A DNA stretch of 64,000 bases. Source: Anomaloglossus baeobatrachus. Its lineage: Eukaryota; Chordata; Amphibia; Anura; Aromobatidae. The position numbers and the translations under genes were made by a program. Location: contig NC_134361.1 in the NCBI RefSeq assembly GCF_048569485.1, positions 174,403,336 to 174,467,335 on the forward strand, given 5' to 3'. Below, piece by piece: positions 12,696 through 24,683 of the stretch. The notes beneath the pieces were generated by a model. It was given only the letters and a program-made list of their open reading frames with translations. It was not told where the DNA came from and did not search any database. Numbering within the stretch: position 1 is the stretch's first letter; each line of letters starts with the position of its first letter.

Positions 12696-13069
12696 ATAGG
12701 GTGAGGGTGTATTGATGACCTTTATCCACTGTGAATGCAAGATGCTTATTTACGGTCTATTGTATGCATTGTTACTGACCAGCCACAAGAGGCCGCTGTT
12801 TTTCATCTGCCTTTGACCGTTTGGTTACTATAGCAACATCTCAACGGTCTTCGGCTGTGGACTTGGAGACCGGAGGAGGTGCTGTGTGTGAGCTGAAGGA
12901 AAAGCGAAAGGTGTGCGTAACAGAAAGGAGCTGCCGCAGAAACACTTAAGTAGACTGTGAGAAGACTTGTGTTAGAGTTTGGTGAGGAGGACCATGACGC
13001 GTGTGAGCAGCATCCTGTGACGGAGATCACCATTCTTCAGTTGCTGGCTATACTGATTACCGTGAGAGG
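12696..13069. other. No gene seen
   Basis: About 370 bp of unremarkable sequence between the foldback and a MITE. Nothing coding or repetitive is recognised. Confidence 0.4.
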
Positions 13070-13641
13070 TTCATCGCTAATGATTTATCGTCGGGGTCAC
13101 GTCGTTAGTGACTCACATCCGGCGCCGGTAGCGACATTGCAGCGTGTGACACCAAGAAGCGACAATCAACGATCGCAAAATCGTCCAAAAACAATGATCG
13201 TTGACACGTCGCTCCTTTCCTTAATATCGTTGCTGCTGCAGGTACGATGTTGTTCGTCGTTCCTGTGGAAGCACACATCGCTACGTGTTACACCACAGGA
13301 GCGACAAACATCTCCTACTTGCCTCCACCGACAATGAGGAAGGAAGGAGGTGGGCGGCATGTTACGTCCCACTCATCTCCGCCCCTCCACTTCTATTGGC
13401 CGAACGCTTAGTAACGCCGCAGTGATGTCTCTATGACGCTGAATGCACCTCCCCCTTGAGGGAGGGATTGTTCGGCGGTCACAACGACGTCACTGACAAT
13501 GTATGTGCGTGTGACGCTGCCGTAGCGATAATGTTCGCTACGGCAGCGATCACCAAATGTCGCACGAGCGACGGGGGTCGGTGCTATCGCGCACGACATC
13601 GCTAGCAATCGCTAGCGATGTCGCAGCGTGTAAAGCACCCC
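13070..13641. mobile_element. Harbinger-type MITE, left end lost
   Basis: The right end GATGTCGCAGCGTGTAAAGC runs to ACCCC and is followed by TTA. Interior blocks such as CACATCCGGCG, GGAGCGACA and TACGGCAGCG match the complete copy at 60288-60867, which has TTA on both sides. The left terminus is missing; homology fades near 13070. TTA duplication points to PIF/Harbinger mobilisation. Confidence 0.7.
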
Positions 13642-14143
13642 TTAGACTATGTGCGCACTTTCCGTTTTCACCTGCGTTTCAGGTACGTTTAGGATCAGTT
13701 TTGAACTGCAACGTTTTTGTGCCCAAATGCATGCGTTTTGATTTTCCATTAAAGACAATGAGAATTGCTGATTTCTTGTCCGCACTTAGCGTTTCTAAAC
13801 GCATCTCCAAATTTGCGTAAGTTTGGTCAAAAACCATGCGTTCAGACAAGGACCCTGTCAATTGTTTTTGCCTTTTTAGTTACGTTTTCAACACATTGAA
13901 GTCAATGAGAAACGTCGGAATTGAACTCAACTCAAAAATTCATCCGTCTCATATGCGTTTGAATTGCATTTGTAATGCGTTTTGATGTTTCCGAACGCAA
14001 CTATGTAAATTTTCAAATGACCTCACAAAAGAGTTAAATTAACGTCACATCCGCTTAACAATAAATAGACCCATGTGGGAACAATATTGCTGCACTGATC
14101 TTAATCATTGTGGTCTCAAGCAAAGCAGACAAAAATATCCAAC

Positions 14144-15573
14144 ATGTCTTGGTATAAGAGATTGAAATTGGATGTCTCCAAACTTATTAGTATGGTAAGT
14201 TTTTTGTCTCTCATTTTATATATTTCTGTCTTTTTTAAAAATATGTCAAATTTTTTTGTAAAGTTTTTTGTTGTCTTTTTATAAAAAAATTGCTTAAAAA
14301 ATTAGCTTATTTTTAAAACTTAAAATTTCATAATCAGGTTGAATCAATGCCCTGCTTATGGGATCCCACGTCGCCCGAGTACATGATAAAAAACAAACGA
14401 GAAGAATGCTGGATAATAATATGTAAAGAATTATATCCGCAATGGCATGAGGCCGATCAAATCCTCCAGACTAAGATTGGTATGTTATTTTGGTAACTTT
14501 TCTTAATTTTCTATTTAATATATTTTTTTTTAAAACAAATCTTTTTAAACAGAATTTCTTTTTAAAATCTTACAAACTACAGAAAATGATGTACGGAAGC
14601 GATGGCGATCTGTCCGTGACAGATTTAATAAAATCAGATTTGACCCTGGCAAAAGTGGAACATCTCCAGTGAAACCTAATTTTATTTATTACAATGAGTT
14701 GAAATTCTTGAGTACAGGCCGTGTTTTAAGAATGTAAGTGTAATATAATTTTTTTTTTTTTTAATTTTATGTCCAAAAAAAAATAAATAAATATAATAAC
14801 ATGATATTTAATAAAACTAAAAATAATTTTTTTATTTCTTTTAAAAAAAGGACCGACGGAAATATTGCGCCAAGAAAGAGCGTTGATGTATTAAAAGATA
14901 TTACTAATCCTGAAAAAAATGCACAAATCCAACCAACCATTGAGGCAGAAAATAATCAGGAGGCAACAAATCTGGAGTCTGATGTTGAACCAAGCCCATT
15001 AGAACCATCTGTTTCAAATCCAAATCAAGATCAACAACCTGTGAGATTTCAAAAATCAAAAGGAAAAAAAATATATACCATTCACCAAAGAAATCAACCA
15101 AGATCATTTAACAAATCAAACTATAGAAATTTTAAAGACAGCAACCCAAGATGACGAGTTTGACAATTTTGCAATTAGTGTTGCTTGCCGTTTAAGAAAA
15201 TTAACAGAAAAAAAAAAACATCGGCATGTATGACTGCCATCTGTGGATTATTGGCCTGTTTTGAGGATGATGGTAAATTTCCATCAGGTGGGGAAATAGT
15301 TCATCTTTGTGAAAATTCTTTTGAGCAAAAAAATAATCCAATAATTTCAAGTCAGTCTCAACCTCAATTTCAAACAAACAAAGAGTTGGTTTTTATCCAG
15401 ATTGTCAAGAATCATATTCTGCACAAAGTAACCAACCTTATAACCCTATGAAACTAAGCAAAGATTTTGCTCATTCCATGCCGGAAAATTATCATGCTAC
15501 AAATAGTTATCGAAATAGACCAAACGAACAAATGTCTGGCTTTTTCACAAATGAATTATTTTCTCAGCCATGA
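14144..15573 (+). pseudogene. Harbinger accessory MADF-type DNA-binding protein, 4 exons
   Basis: Exons 14144-14194, 14338-14479, 14583-14733 and 14851 onward are joined by GT-AG introns with matching phases. Exons 2-3 encode a MADF-like domain: CLWDPTSPEYMIKNKREECW, KELYP, RKRWRSVRDRF, FYYN-like FIYYNELKFL. The tail has DDEFDNFAISVACRLRKL, a BESS-like motif, and the last frame ends NELFSQP at 15573. In autonomous Harbingers this protein helps the transposase enter the nucleus and bind the ends. One frameshift lies in an A-run near 15065, and a further disruption follows about 15215, so it is no longer translatable as a whole. Confidence 0.8.
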
Positions 15574-15801
15574 TTTTTTATTTCCTTATGGTTGTTAATT
15601 CATTAAGAGATTATTGTTTCTGACAAATTATATTGACAAATTTATTTGCATGGAAATAATGTTTTTTATTTTTAAAAAAAACAACCTTTTTTGGGTTTTG
15701 AAAGGGTTTTTGAAATTAGACATTTTCCTTAAAATAGGAATTTACATATCCTTAACAAATTTTATTTAATACAGAAATTGTAACGAATGTCTTGCAACAT
15801 A

Positions 15802-17187
15802 CCGTATTTTTCGCTTTATAAGACGCACTTTTCCTCCCAAAAATTTGGGAGGAAAATGGGGGGTGCGTCTTATAAAGCGGTACCGGGGGGGGAAGTCCTG
15901 TCTGAGGCGATCGGGCGGCTGGGTGCCTGTGGCTGCATGCAAGCGGCCGGGTACCTGTGCTTGCGTGCGGTGGCAGCCGGGTACCCGTGGCTGTGTGCGG
16001 GCGGCAGCGGGTGCTGTGTGGGGTCGGCAGCCGGGTACCCGTGCTTGCATGCGGTGGCAGCCGGGTACCCATGGCTGTGTGCGGGCGGCAGCCGGGTGCT
16101 GTGTGCGAGCGGCAGTCGGGTGCCCGTGCGGCGGCAGCCGGCTGCCGCTTTCATACAGGCACCCGGCTGCTGCCCTCACACAGTCACCCAGCTGCCGCCC
16201 ACACACAGCCATGGGTACCCGGCTGCCACCGCACGCAAGCACAGGTACCCGGCGGCTTGTACGCAGGGTGGGCGGGCAGCCTGCTGGCTGCCACTCTGTG
16301 CATGCGGTGCGGGCGGCTAAGCAGCATGTTACCACTTGTCCGCGGTCCCACTTTCAAATGATGGCGCCGGTGGAGCTCTTGGATGAGAGCTCCATCTGCG
16401 CACGCGCTGCTCTCGGCGCCATTACTTGAATCGGGACCGCGGACACACTCCACCACTGAGCACTCCCAGCCGCTGCCACCACTGAGCTATCGCCGCCGCT
16501 GACACCACTGAGCCGGGACCGCGGACACACTCCACCACTGAGCAGTCCCTGCCGCTGCCACCACTGAGCAGTCGCCGCCGCTCCCACCACTGAGCCGTCG
16601 CCGCCACTCCCACCACTGAGCCGTCGCCGCCGCTGCCACCACTGAACCGGGACCGCGGACACACTCCACCACTGAGCAGTCCCTGCCGCTGCCACCACTG
16701 AGCAGTCGCCACCGCTCCCACCACTGAGCCGCCGCTGCCACCACTGAACCGGGACCGCAGACACACTCCACCACTGAGCAGTCCCTGCCGCTGCCACCAC
16801 TGAGCAGTCGCTACCGCTCCCACCACTGAGCCGCCGCCGCTGCCACCACTGAACCGGGACCGCGGACACTCACTGCACCGACCTGCTGCACGGCTCACCC
16901 GCCACGGCTGCTGCCGCCACCATGGACCCCACGGCTCCTGTCACCGCGCCTGCAACCACAGACGCCACGGCACCTGCAACCACGGACCCCGCTGCCACTG
17001 ACCTGCCGCGCCTGCCAGCACAACCTGTGCCTCCTGTGACCCCGCTTCACCACCACTGCTGCCCCCCTCCGGTAAGAGAACACCGGAGCATAAGACAGAC
17101 CCCATTTTTCTTTTTTTTACCTTTTTTTATGTCTAAGTTTGGGGTGCGTCTTATATTCCGGTGCGTCTTATAAAGCGAAAAATACGG
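15802..17187. mobile_element. TA-flanked element with ~27-bp TIRs, inside the Harbinger
   Basis: The ends are CCGTATTTTTCGCTTTATAAG and its exact complement, flanked by TA (15800-15801, 17188-17189). TA duplication suggests Tc1/mariner-type mobilisation. The 1.39-kb interior is GC-rich and non-coding. It has one tandem block at 15920-16260 (units with CGGGTACCCGTG and GGTGGCAGC) and another at 16435-16870 (units with CACCACTGAGC and GCCGCCGCTGC). The long open frames here come from these repeats. Confidence 0.85.
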
Positions 17188-17256
17188 TAATATGATTTTG
17201 AAAAAAAAAAAATAAAATCAAAATTGACACAATTAGTGCAGTTTAATTATTTTTTG

Positions 17257-18791
17257 TTAATTTTGATTTGGAGGCTCAACTCCAACAGAATGGTATTGCC
17301 AAGGTAAGGCACCAACATCACTCATGAAATAATCTGTGAATTGGTCTCTCACAGATATACCTAAATTATTTAAGCGTCCAGATATTGAAGGACATGGATG
17401 GAAGTTTAATGGAATTTCATCCTCGTTAATTTCAAATCTGTATTTACGCAAAAAGTTATGTAGCACACAACAAGTTTTAATAACAAAATCAACTGTTGAA
17501 ACATTTAATTGTATGGGTGTATGTAGAATTCGCCATTGGCTACTCATTATGCCAAATGTGCATTCAACATATCTCCTTGCCCGGCTTAATCTGTAATTGA
17601 AGATGCGACGGGGAACATCTAATCCTCTTCTGGGAAATGGTCGCAGTAGATTTTGTAAAAGGGGAAAAGCTTCATCCGCAACAAAAACATAAGGAAAAGG
17701 TATATCTGACCCAGGTATTGGTTCAGGTGCAGGTATGAATTCAGAGTTGTTAATGAATTGAAGTCCTATTTGTGAATTTTGTAGTACACGTGAATCACCA
17801 GTACTTCCATGGGCACCAACATCAATTGCGATGAAATTATATTTTGCGTCGGCCACTGCCATTAAAACAATGGAAAAATATTTTTTATAGTTAAAAAAAT
17901 TAGAACCTGAACGGGGTGGCTGTTGGATTCTGATGTGCTTGCCATAAATTGCTCCAATACAATGTGGAAAATTTGCTATTTGTAAAAAATCATCAGCTAT
18001 CTTCATTAAGCTTTCTTTAGTAGGGGTAGGCATGACAATAGGTTGAAGGGTTTCCCATATTGCTTGACAAGTTTCTTTGATTATTTCGGAAATTGTGGTT
18101 TTGCCTAGTCGGAATTGTAAATGGAGTGATGAAAAATTTTCACCTGTGGCAAGGAATCTGTAATGTAAGATAAATATTTTAATTATTTTATATTTTTTTC
18201 CAGGCTTATTTTTTTTAAAAAAAATTGTAAAACAAAAATACCTCAATGTAACAAGAAGTCTCTGTTCTGCAGATATTGCTTGACGCATTTATGTGTCTGC
18301 GTGGGTAATTTTCGGTCTTAATAAGGTTAGCAATTCATCAAAGCCTTGTTGTGGCAGCCGGCAAAATGCGATGAATTTATCATCAAATCTAAGGATGAAA
18401 TAATTAATTTTTGATATTTTCAAAAATAAAAAAAAAATAAAAATAGAGATCGCAAGTTAAAAGGCACTCTAAATTTGGCTTAATAAAATTAAAAACATAT
18501 AATTCAAGAAATATATACTTTCGAAGATCCGCATATAAGAGAGCAAAATGGCCTTTGACATCGCGATCCTGTAACAGGGGATGTACCCACATTCCTCTTG
18601 TCGTCTGCTGTTGAGGGTTCTAAAATAATTTAGAAAAATTTCCTATAATTTTAAATTTACAAAGAAAAAAAAAACAGAAAAAAAACAAAACAAACCTGTA
18701 GTCTTCTTCTACGATTTAATAACATCAATATTAGCAACAAGCGATACCTTTGCGACCTCCTCAAACGTAAATGCGTCGACGAATTAGGCAT
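17257..18791 (-). pseudogene. Harbinger transposase (HARBI1-like, DDE_Tnp_4), 4 exons
   Basis: Exons 18696-18791, 18519-18619, 18242-18388 and 17257-18157 join in phase to 415 codons. Landmarks are WVHPLLQDRD, FDDKFIAFCRLPQQGFDELL, AISAEQRLLVTLRFLATGE, DVGAHGSTGDSRV, FVADEAFPL and YVECTFGIMSSQWRIL. These fit the transposase that cuts the element out at its TIRs. Two defects show: a TAA at 18289-18291, just before MRQAISAEQ, and tyrosine instead of the first catalytic aspartate (GAIYGKHI, normally GAIDGKHI; codon 17944-17946). The other two catalytic positions (D in IDVGA, E in VECTFG) are kept. Confidence 0.9.
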
Positions 18792-19145
18792 CTTCAAATG
18801 GAATCACATAAACCAAGAAAAGCCAATTTCAGGATCCAAGTCGGAAATGACATCAGTAGATCTCTATAGATCCTTTTTTTTATACTAAATAGAACTAAAA
18901 CAACAATCAACTTTATTTACAATGGTAAATATGTGACAAACGCAGCATGAATGAAATTTCGGAAATGCAGGAAAGTACATATAAACGCAAGTAAAACGTA
19001 AGTTACAAGCTTCGGAAACGTAAGGCAAACTGATGCGTTTGGGATGCATGTTGTGGCAAAAATCCAAAAAGGCAAAAGCCATTTTGGGCAAAAATATGCG
19101 TTTTGAAACGCAAGTAGGACGACGCAAAGTGCGCACATAGACTTA

Positions 19146-19677
19146 GACTTGCTGGCTCTGCTGTGTCAGTTTGTCAGTTACATTTAAAACCTTAAAGGGA
19201 CAGCGACACACGTTTGCATTGACTGTCGCTTTTTAAGATTTCCAGGACTGTGTTGCTGAGCTGCGTGGTTTGCCTTCCCACTTTTACTATCTGCCTTCTC
19301 TGTGAGGCTTCAGCAATTAAGGGTATTCAGGGGGGTTAATGGGTTTTGTCTATGTTTAGGTAGATAAGTTGTAAGCTCTTGTGCTGCACCACTGGAAGAT
19401 CGTGTTCGTACGCACGCACGCACGCACGCACACATACGCACACACACACACTCCTGCTACCCAGAGGGATTACCAGGTATTAGGCGACTGTTTAGACAGT
19501 CCCTTGGTTAGGCAAAAAAGTTGGTGAGAAGGCGGCATAAATCGCCATTACGGGTGGCGCAGCACAGGGGTGTAGGCTTTTGGCCTTGTAAATATATTGT
19601 TCTATTCTTTCTGTTTTATGCATTTTTTTTTTGTTTTGGTAAAGTAAAACAATCATTTATCAATCCAACTGCCTAGA
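19146..19677. other. No gene seen; CACG/CA microsatellite
   Basis: Non-coding flank between two transposons. A short microsatellite (GCACGCACGCACG then CACACACA) lies at about 19411-19451. The sequence resumes after 34426, so this is the pre-insertion flank of the long-TIR element. Confidence 0.5.
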
Positions 19678-20680
19678 GGGTCATTCCGTGTCAAGTGGAC
19701 TAGTTTTAAAAATCGTCCCCTCTTGACGTTCTCCGATTTTGCTGAAAATTTATAAGGATGTACATGTATGTTTGAAAAGAGGTTCTGTAAATTTTTAGGG
19801 CCAGATCTCAAATATATTGGGCACTGTTGACCTTTCACTGGAGGCCCCCCCCAAGCCTGCGGCTTCAGCTAAGAGGATTTTGCAAACTTTGGCACATAGC
19901 TATTAGAGTTCTATACTGGCTATGATGCTGAAATTTGGCATACTAGCTCAACTTTTGCTGCTAAACGCGATAAAATTATTACTGGCTATGACAAAACAAT
20001 ATTTCGGCCGCAATTTTGTGTCAAAGTAGATTGCAAAACGCCTCGCATAAAATTTATGCCAAACTTTGCCCATTTATAACTCAAGACCAAAAACCAATAG
20101 GAACTGGTGCTTTACCCTGTACAACAAACATCTTCATGACTTTGCATTGCTGCAATATCACGGTCAAAGCATATGTATTTGTGGAAATATTCACACCCAC
20201 ATATGATGAAAAACTTAAAAACACCGAATTTTACCTATTTTTAGGTCAAATTTCCCAAAAAGGGTACCCCTAAAATATATTAATTCTGTTATCATTTGAA
20301 AGAGCACATTTTTCTCTACAAGGATCATTGGGGTTTTTTTTGGAGTCTCTCCATTTAAGAAAAGAAAAATGCCACTGAACTTGGTGTTATTTATTAATAC
20401 GCAATGAATGCTAACTGCACTATTCAAACCCTTGCGTTGGTCCATGGTGGTTATACCGCAACCAATTCCCTAAGAATTGGTATTATAATCCTATTAAGAA
20501 TTGTAATAATGCTGTCTTTCGAGAATTGGCAGCCCCATCGCCTAGGAGCCATGGCCGATAGCCGTGCAAGGCAAGTCGCGGGTGGTCTCTTTATCGCAGG
20601 TTCCAAAGCCTGAGGGTGGGTGTCTTTGCCTAGGATCCCAAGCCTAATATTGGGGATCTTTTGTTGGTTCCCAAGCCATA

Positions 20681-21600
20681 ATGTTCAGTCTAAGTAAGTG
20701 GTCTGGAATTGTTGCTGAATTTGCAATGAAAGATGAAGGGTCATTTGACACCCTTGTTGCAGTCCACACTTTCTTAACAGTAATTGTGGAGTATCTCAAG
20801 ACTCTCATCAATGGGATTCATCATATCCACTACTTCAGTGATGGATCTGCAGCCCAGTACAAAAATTTCAAAAATTTTCTCAACTTGTGCCACCACAATG
20901 CTGATTTCAATATCAGCGCTGAATGGAATTTTTTTGGTACCAGTCATGGAAAGTCGCCCTGTGATGGGATTGGAGGGACAGCAAAGAGGTTGGCAGCTCG
21001 TGCCAGTCTTCAACGCCCAACTGAAAACCAAATACTGACCCTGGTGGATTTATTCAACTTTTGCAACGAACAACTGCATGGAATCAAGTTTTTTTTTGTT
21101 CCAAAAGAAAAAATTGACGAAATACGGGTAGTTCAAGAGGAAAGGTTCAAAGATGGACATACAATTGCTGGAACAAGAGAAAATCACCAGTTTGTGCCAA
21201 TTGATGACAAAAGATTCGCATTTCAAGGGTGTCAAATGACCCTTCATCTTTCATTGGCCATGTAGATGGATCTGTCAGATCAGAAATGCCTTTTGTGCCA
21301 ATTGCAAACCTCCAGCCAGGGCAATACATTGCCTGCATTTACGATAGGAACTGGTGGATTGGAAATATTTCTGAAATTTCAGTCGACGACCATGATGCAT
21401 TAATACATTTTATGCATCCTCATGGAGCAGCTAGCTTCTTTCACTGGCCTGTGAGAAATGATACATGCTGGATTCCCGAGCAGTCGATCATTGCAATAAT
21501 TCCAGCACCAGCTGCAACAGCAATGGGCCGACAATACAGCTACTCTGAACCCATTATGTTGCAAATTCAGCAACAATTCCAGACCACTTACTTAGACTGA
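20681..21600 (+). pseudogene. Transposase-like protein of the long-TIR element, C-terminal part
   Basis: An open frame 20681-21265 includes YFSDGSAAQYKN, LNLCHH, AEWNFFGTSHGKSPCDG, GGTAKRLAARASLQRP and FFVPKEKIDEIR. A second frame, 21229-21600, continues with GQYIACIYDRNWWIG, DALIHFMHPHGAASF and WPVRNDTCWIPE. The conserved D, H and G positions look like a nuclease core, and I infer transposase function from the position between TIRs. The N-terminal half is missing and the frames do not join cleanly. The first and last codons lie inside the terminal repeats. A 33-bp inverted repeat (20725-20757, 21223-21255) brackets the core. Confidence 0.6.
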
Positions 21601-22619
21601 ACATTATGGCTTGGGAACCAACAAAAGATACCCAATATTAGGCTTGGGATCCTAGGCAAAGACACCCACCCTCAGGCTTTGGAACCTGCGATAAAGAGAC
21701 CACCCGCGACTTGCCTTGCACGGCTATCGGCCATGGCTCCTCGGCGATGGGGCTGCCAATTCTCGAAAGACAGCATTATTACAATTCTTAATAGGATTAT
21801 AATACCAATTCTTAGGGAATTGGTTGTGGTATAACCACCATGGACCAACGCAAGGGTTTGAATAGTGCAGTTAGCATTCATTGCGTATTAATAAATAACA
21901 CCATGTTCAGTGGCATATTTCTTTTCTTAAATGGAGGGACTCCAAAAAAAACCCCAATGATCCTTGTAGAGAAAAATGTGCTCTTTCAAATGATAACAGA
22001 ATTAATATATTTTAGGGGTACACTTTTTGGGAAATTTGACCTAAAAATAGGTAAAATTCGTTTTTTTAAGTTTTTCATCATATGTGGGTGTGAATATTTC
22101 CACAAATACATATGCTTTGACCGTGATATTGCAGCAATGCAAAGTCATGAAGATGTTTGTTGTACAGGGCAAAGCACCAGTTCCTATTGGTTTTTGGTCT
22201 TGAGTAGTGATGAGCGAGTACTAAAAAGCTCGGGTGCTCGAAGCTCGGGCCGAGCCTCCCAAGATACTCATGTACTCGGCCCGAGCACCGAGCCCAATGT
22301 TATCCTATGGGAGACCCGAGTATTTTTGTGAAATGACCACCGGCAGCATGTAGAAACCCTAAAAATGGCACAAAAGTCTCCGAAGAGTGCTCAAATGACA
22401 TGGCAGCAGCATGGGGAAGACCCCTTGAAGCATTTATCACTCAAAAGTCACAGCTGTGAACAATTTTGTCCGCGTTTTACGCCATTTTTACGGACTCACC
22501 AGAAAACCTTCCAAAATGACACCAAAATGATTTTTCATGGCGGAAATGTTAAGGGCACATACCCAATAGTGAGATAGAGCTAATGTATGTTACTTTTTGA
22601 GATCAATACATGAAAGATT

Positions 22620-24480
22620 TTACGTAAAACATTGTGTGGCACTCCGATGTCCCTGAGAAGAGACGTACATAAAGGCCTCTGAGTCTAATGTGCCCATTTT
22701 GAGGAACTGAGTCTTTGTAGTATTTTCCTTTGCCAGGGCAGTCCAAAATTGTGAGGTTCACCAATGCCCCTGCATACAGACGTGCATGATGGCCTGTAAA
22801 CCTGAAGTGCCCATTGTAAGGAAGTGGGTCTATTGTAGTATAACCCTTAGGCAGGGCAGCCAAAAATTGGGAGGCTCCACATTGTCCCTGGATAGAGACG
22901 TGCATGAGGGCCTCAAAACATTAAGTGTCCATTGTCAGGAAGTGGGTGTATTATAGTATAGCCCTTAGGCAGGGCAGTCAAAAATTGGGAGGCTCCACGT
23001 TGTCCCTGGATAGAGACGTGCATGAGGGCCTGTAAACCTGAAGTGCCCATTGGAAGGAAGTGGGTCTATTGTAGTATAGCCCTTAGGCAGGGCAGCCAAA
23101 AATTGGGAGGCTCCACGTTGTCCCTGGATAGAGACGTGCATGAGGGCCTCAAAACATTAAGTGTCCATTGTCAGGAAGTGGGTGTATTATAGTATAGCCC
23201 TTAGGCAGGGCAGTCAAAAATTGGGAGGCTCCACGTTGTCCCTGGATAGAGACGTGCATGAGGGCCTGTAAACCTGAAGTGCCCATTGTAAGGAAGTGGG
23301 TCTATTGTAGTATAGCCCTTAGGCAGGGCAGCCAAAAATTGGGAGGCTCCACGTTGTCCCTGGATAGAGACGTGCATGAGGGCCTCAAAACATTAAGTGT
23401 CCATTGTCAGGAAGTGGGTGTATTATAGTATAGCCCTTAGGCAGGGCAGCCAAAAATTGGGAGGCTCCACGTTGTCCCTGGATAGAGACGTGCATGAGGG
23501 CCTCAAAACATTAAGTGTCCATTGTCAGGAAGTGGGTGTATTATAGTATAGCCCTTAGGCAGGGCAGCCAAAAATTGGGAGGCTCCACGTTGTCCCTGGA
23601 TAGAGACGTGCATGAGGGCCTGTAAACCTGAAGTGCCCATTGGAAGGAAGTGGGTCTTTTGTAGTATAGCCCTTTGGCAGGGCAGCCAAAAATTGGGAGG
23701 CTCCACGTTGTCCCTGGATAGAGACGTGCATGAGGGCCTCAAAACATTAAGTGTCCATTGTCAGGAAGTGGGTGTATTATAGTATAGCCATTAGGCAGGG
23801 CAGCCAAAAATTGGGAGGCTCCACGTTGTCCCTGGATAGAGACGTGCATGAGGGCCTGTAAACCTGAAGTGCCCATTGGAAGGAAGTGGGTCTTTTGTAG
23901 TATAGCCCTTTGGCAGGGCAGCCAAAAATTGGGAGGCTCCACGTTGTCCCTGGATAGAGACGTGCATGAGGGCCTCAAAACATTAAGTGTCCATTGTCAG
24001 GAAGTGGGTGTATTATAGTATAGCCCTTAGGCAGGGCAGCCAAAAATTGGGAGGCTCCACGTTGTCCCTGGATAGAGACGTGCATGAGGGCCTGTAAACC
24101 TGAAGTGCCCATTGGAAGGAAGTGGGTCTTCTGTAGTATAGCCCTTTGGCAGGGCAGCCAAAAATTGGGAGGCTCCACGTTGTCCCTGGATAGAGACGTG
24201 CATGAGGGCCTCAAAACATTAAGTGTCCATTGTCAGGAAGTGGGTGTATTATAGTACAGCCCTTGGGCAGGGCAGCCAAAAATTGGGAGGCTCCACGTTG
24301 TCCCTGGATAGAGACGTGCATGAGGGCCTGTAAACCTGAAGTGCCCATTGTCAGGAAGTGGGTCTTTTGTAGTATAGCCCTTAGGCAGGGCAGCCAAAAA
24401 TTGGGAGGCTCCACGTTGTCCCTGGATAGAGACGTGCATGAGGGCCTCAAAACATTGTTCCCATTGCAAAGGAGCGGGTC
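22620..24480. repeat. Higher-order minisatellite inside the hAT, 118-bp units in 236-bp dimers
   Basis: Units carry GGAGGCTCCACGTTGTCCC, GATAGAGACGTGCATGAGGG and a GGCAGGGCAGCC block. Two unit types alternate: one with CTCAAAACATTAAGTGTCC, the other with CTGTAAACCTGAAGTGCCC. About 16 units are present. The dimer period of 236 bp is not a multiple of three, yet the minus strand has repeated 79-codon frames at the same spacing, which are repeat artefacts. Confidence 0.95.
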
Positions 24481-24683
24481 TCCTGTCGTTGTAATGTCCA
24501 TTCTGCAAAGAATGGGCGAAAAAATTTACCACTGGGAGTATACCTGAAACAAAGGCCTAACTCTTGTAACGGTCATCATGGTGGCGCATGAGGAGAAGGA
24601 GGAGCAGTCCAGCGATTATCCAAAGTCCAGAAGTGTGTACCCATGGGTGACTGGAGGTACATGGCAAATTCCCGTTACAAACT

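Larger units (their letters stand above)
13645..19142. mobile_element. PIF/Harbinger DNA transposon, nearly complete
   Basis: The ends are GACTATGTGCGCACTTTCCG and, inverted, GTCTATGTGCGCACTTTGCG, flanked by TTA at 13642-13644 and 19143-19145. That is the 3-bp TWA duplication typical of PIF/Harbinger. It carries the two genes of the superfamily facing each other: a MADF/Myb-type DNA-binding protein on plus and a DDE transposase on minus. A TA-flanked element is inserted at 15802-17187. The left TTA is also the right TTA of the preceding MITE. Confidence 0.92.

Noticed and set aside
15766-16898. Open frames of 130-194 codons in GC-rich DNA
   Set aside because: They come from short GC-rich tandem blocks inside the TA-flanked element; composition explains them.
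23503-24501. Repeated 79- to 96-codon minus-strand frames
   Set aside because: They recur every 236 bp with the minisatellite and have no domain.
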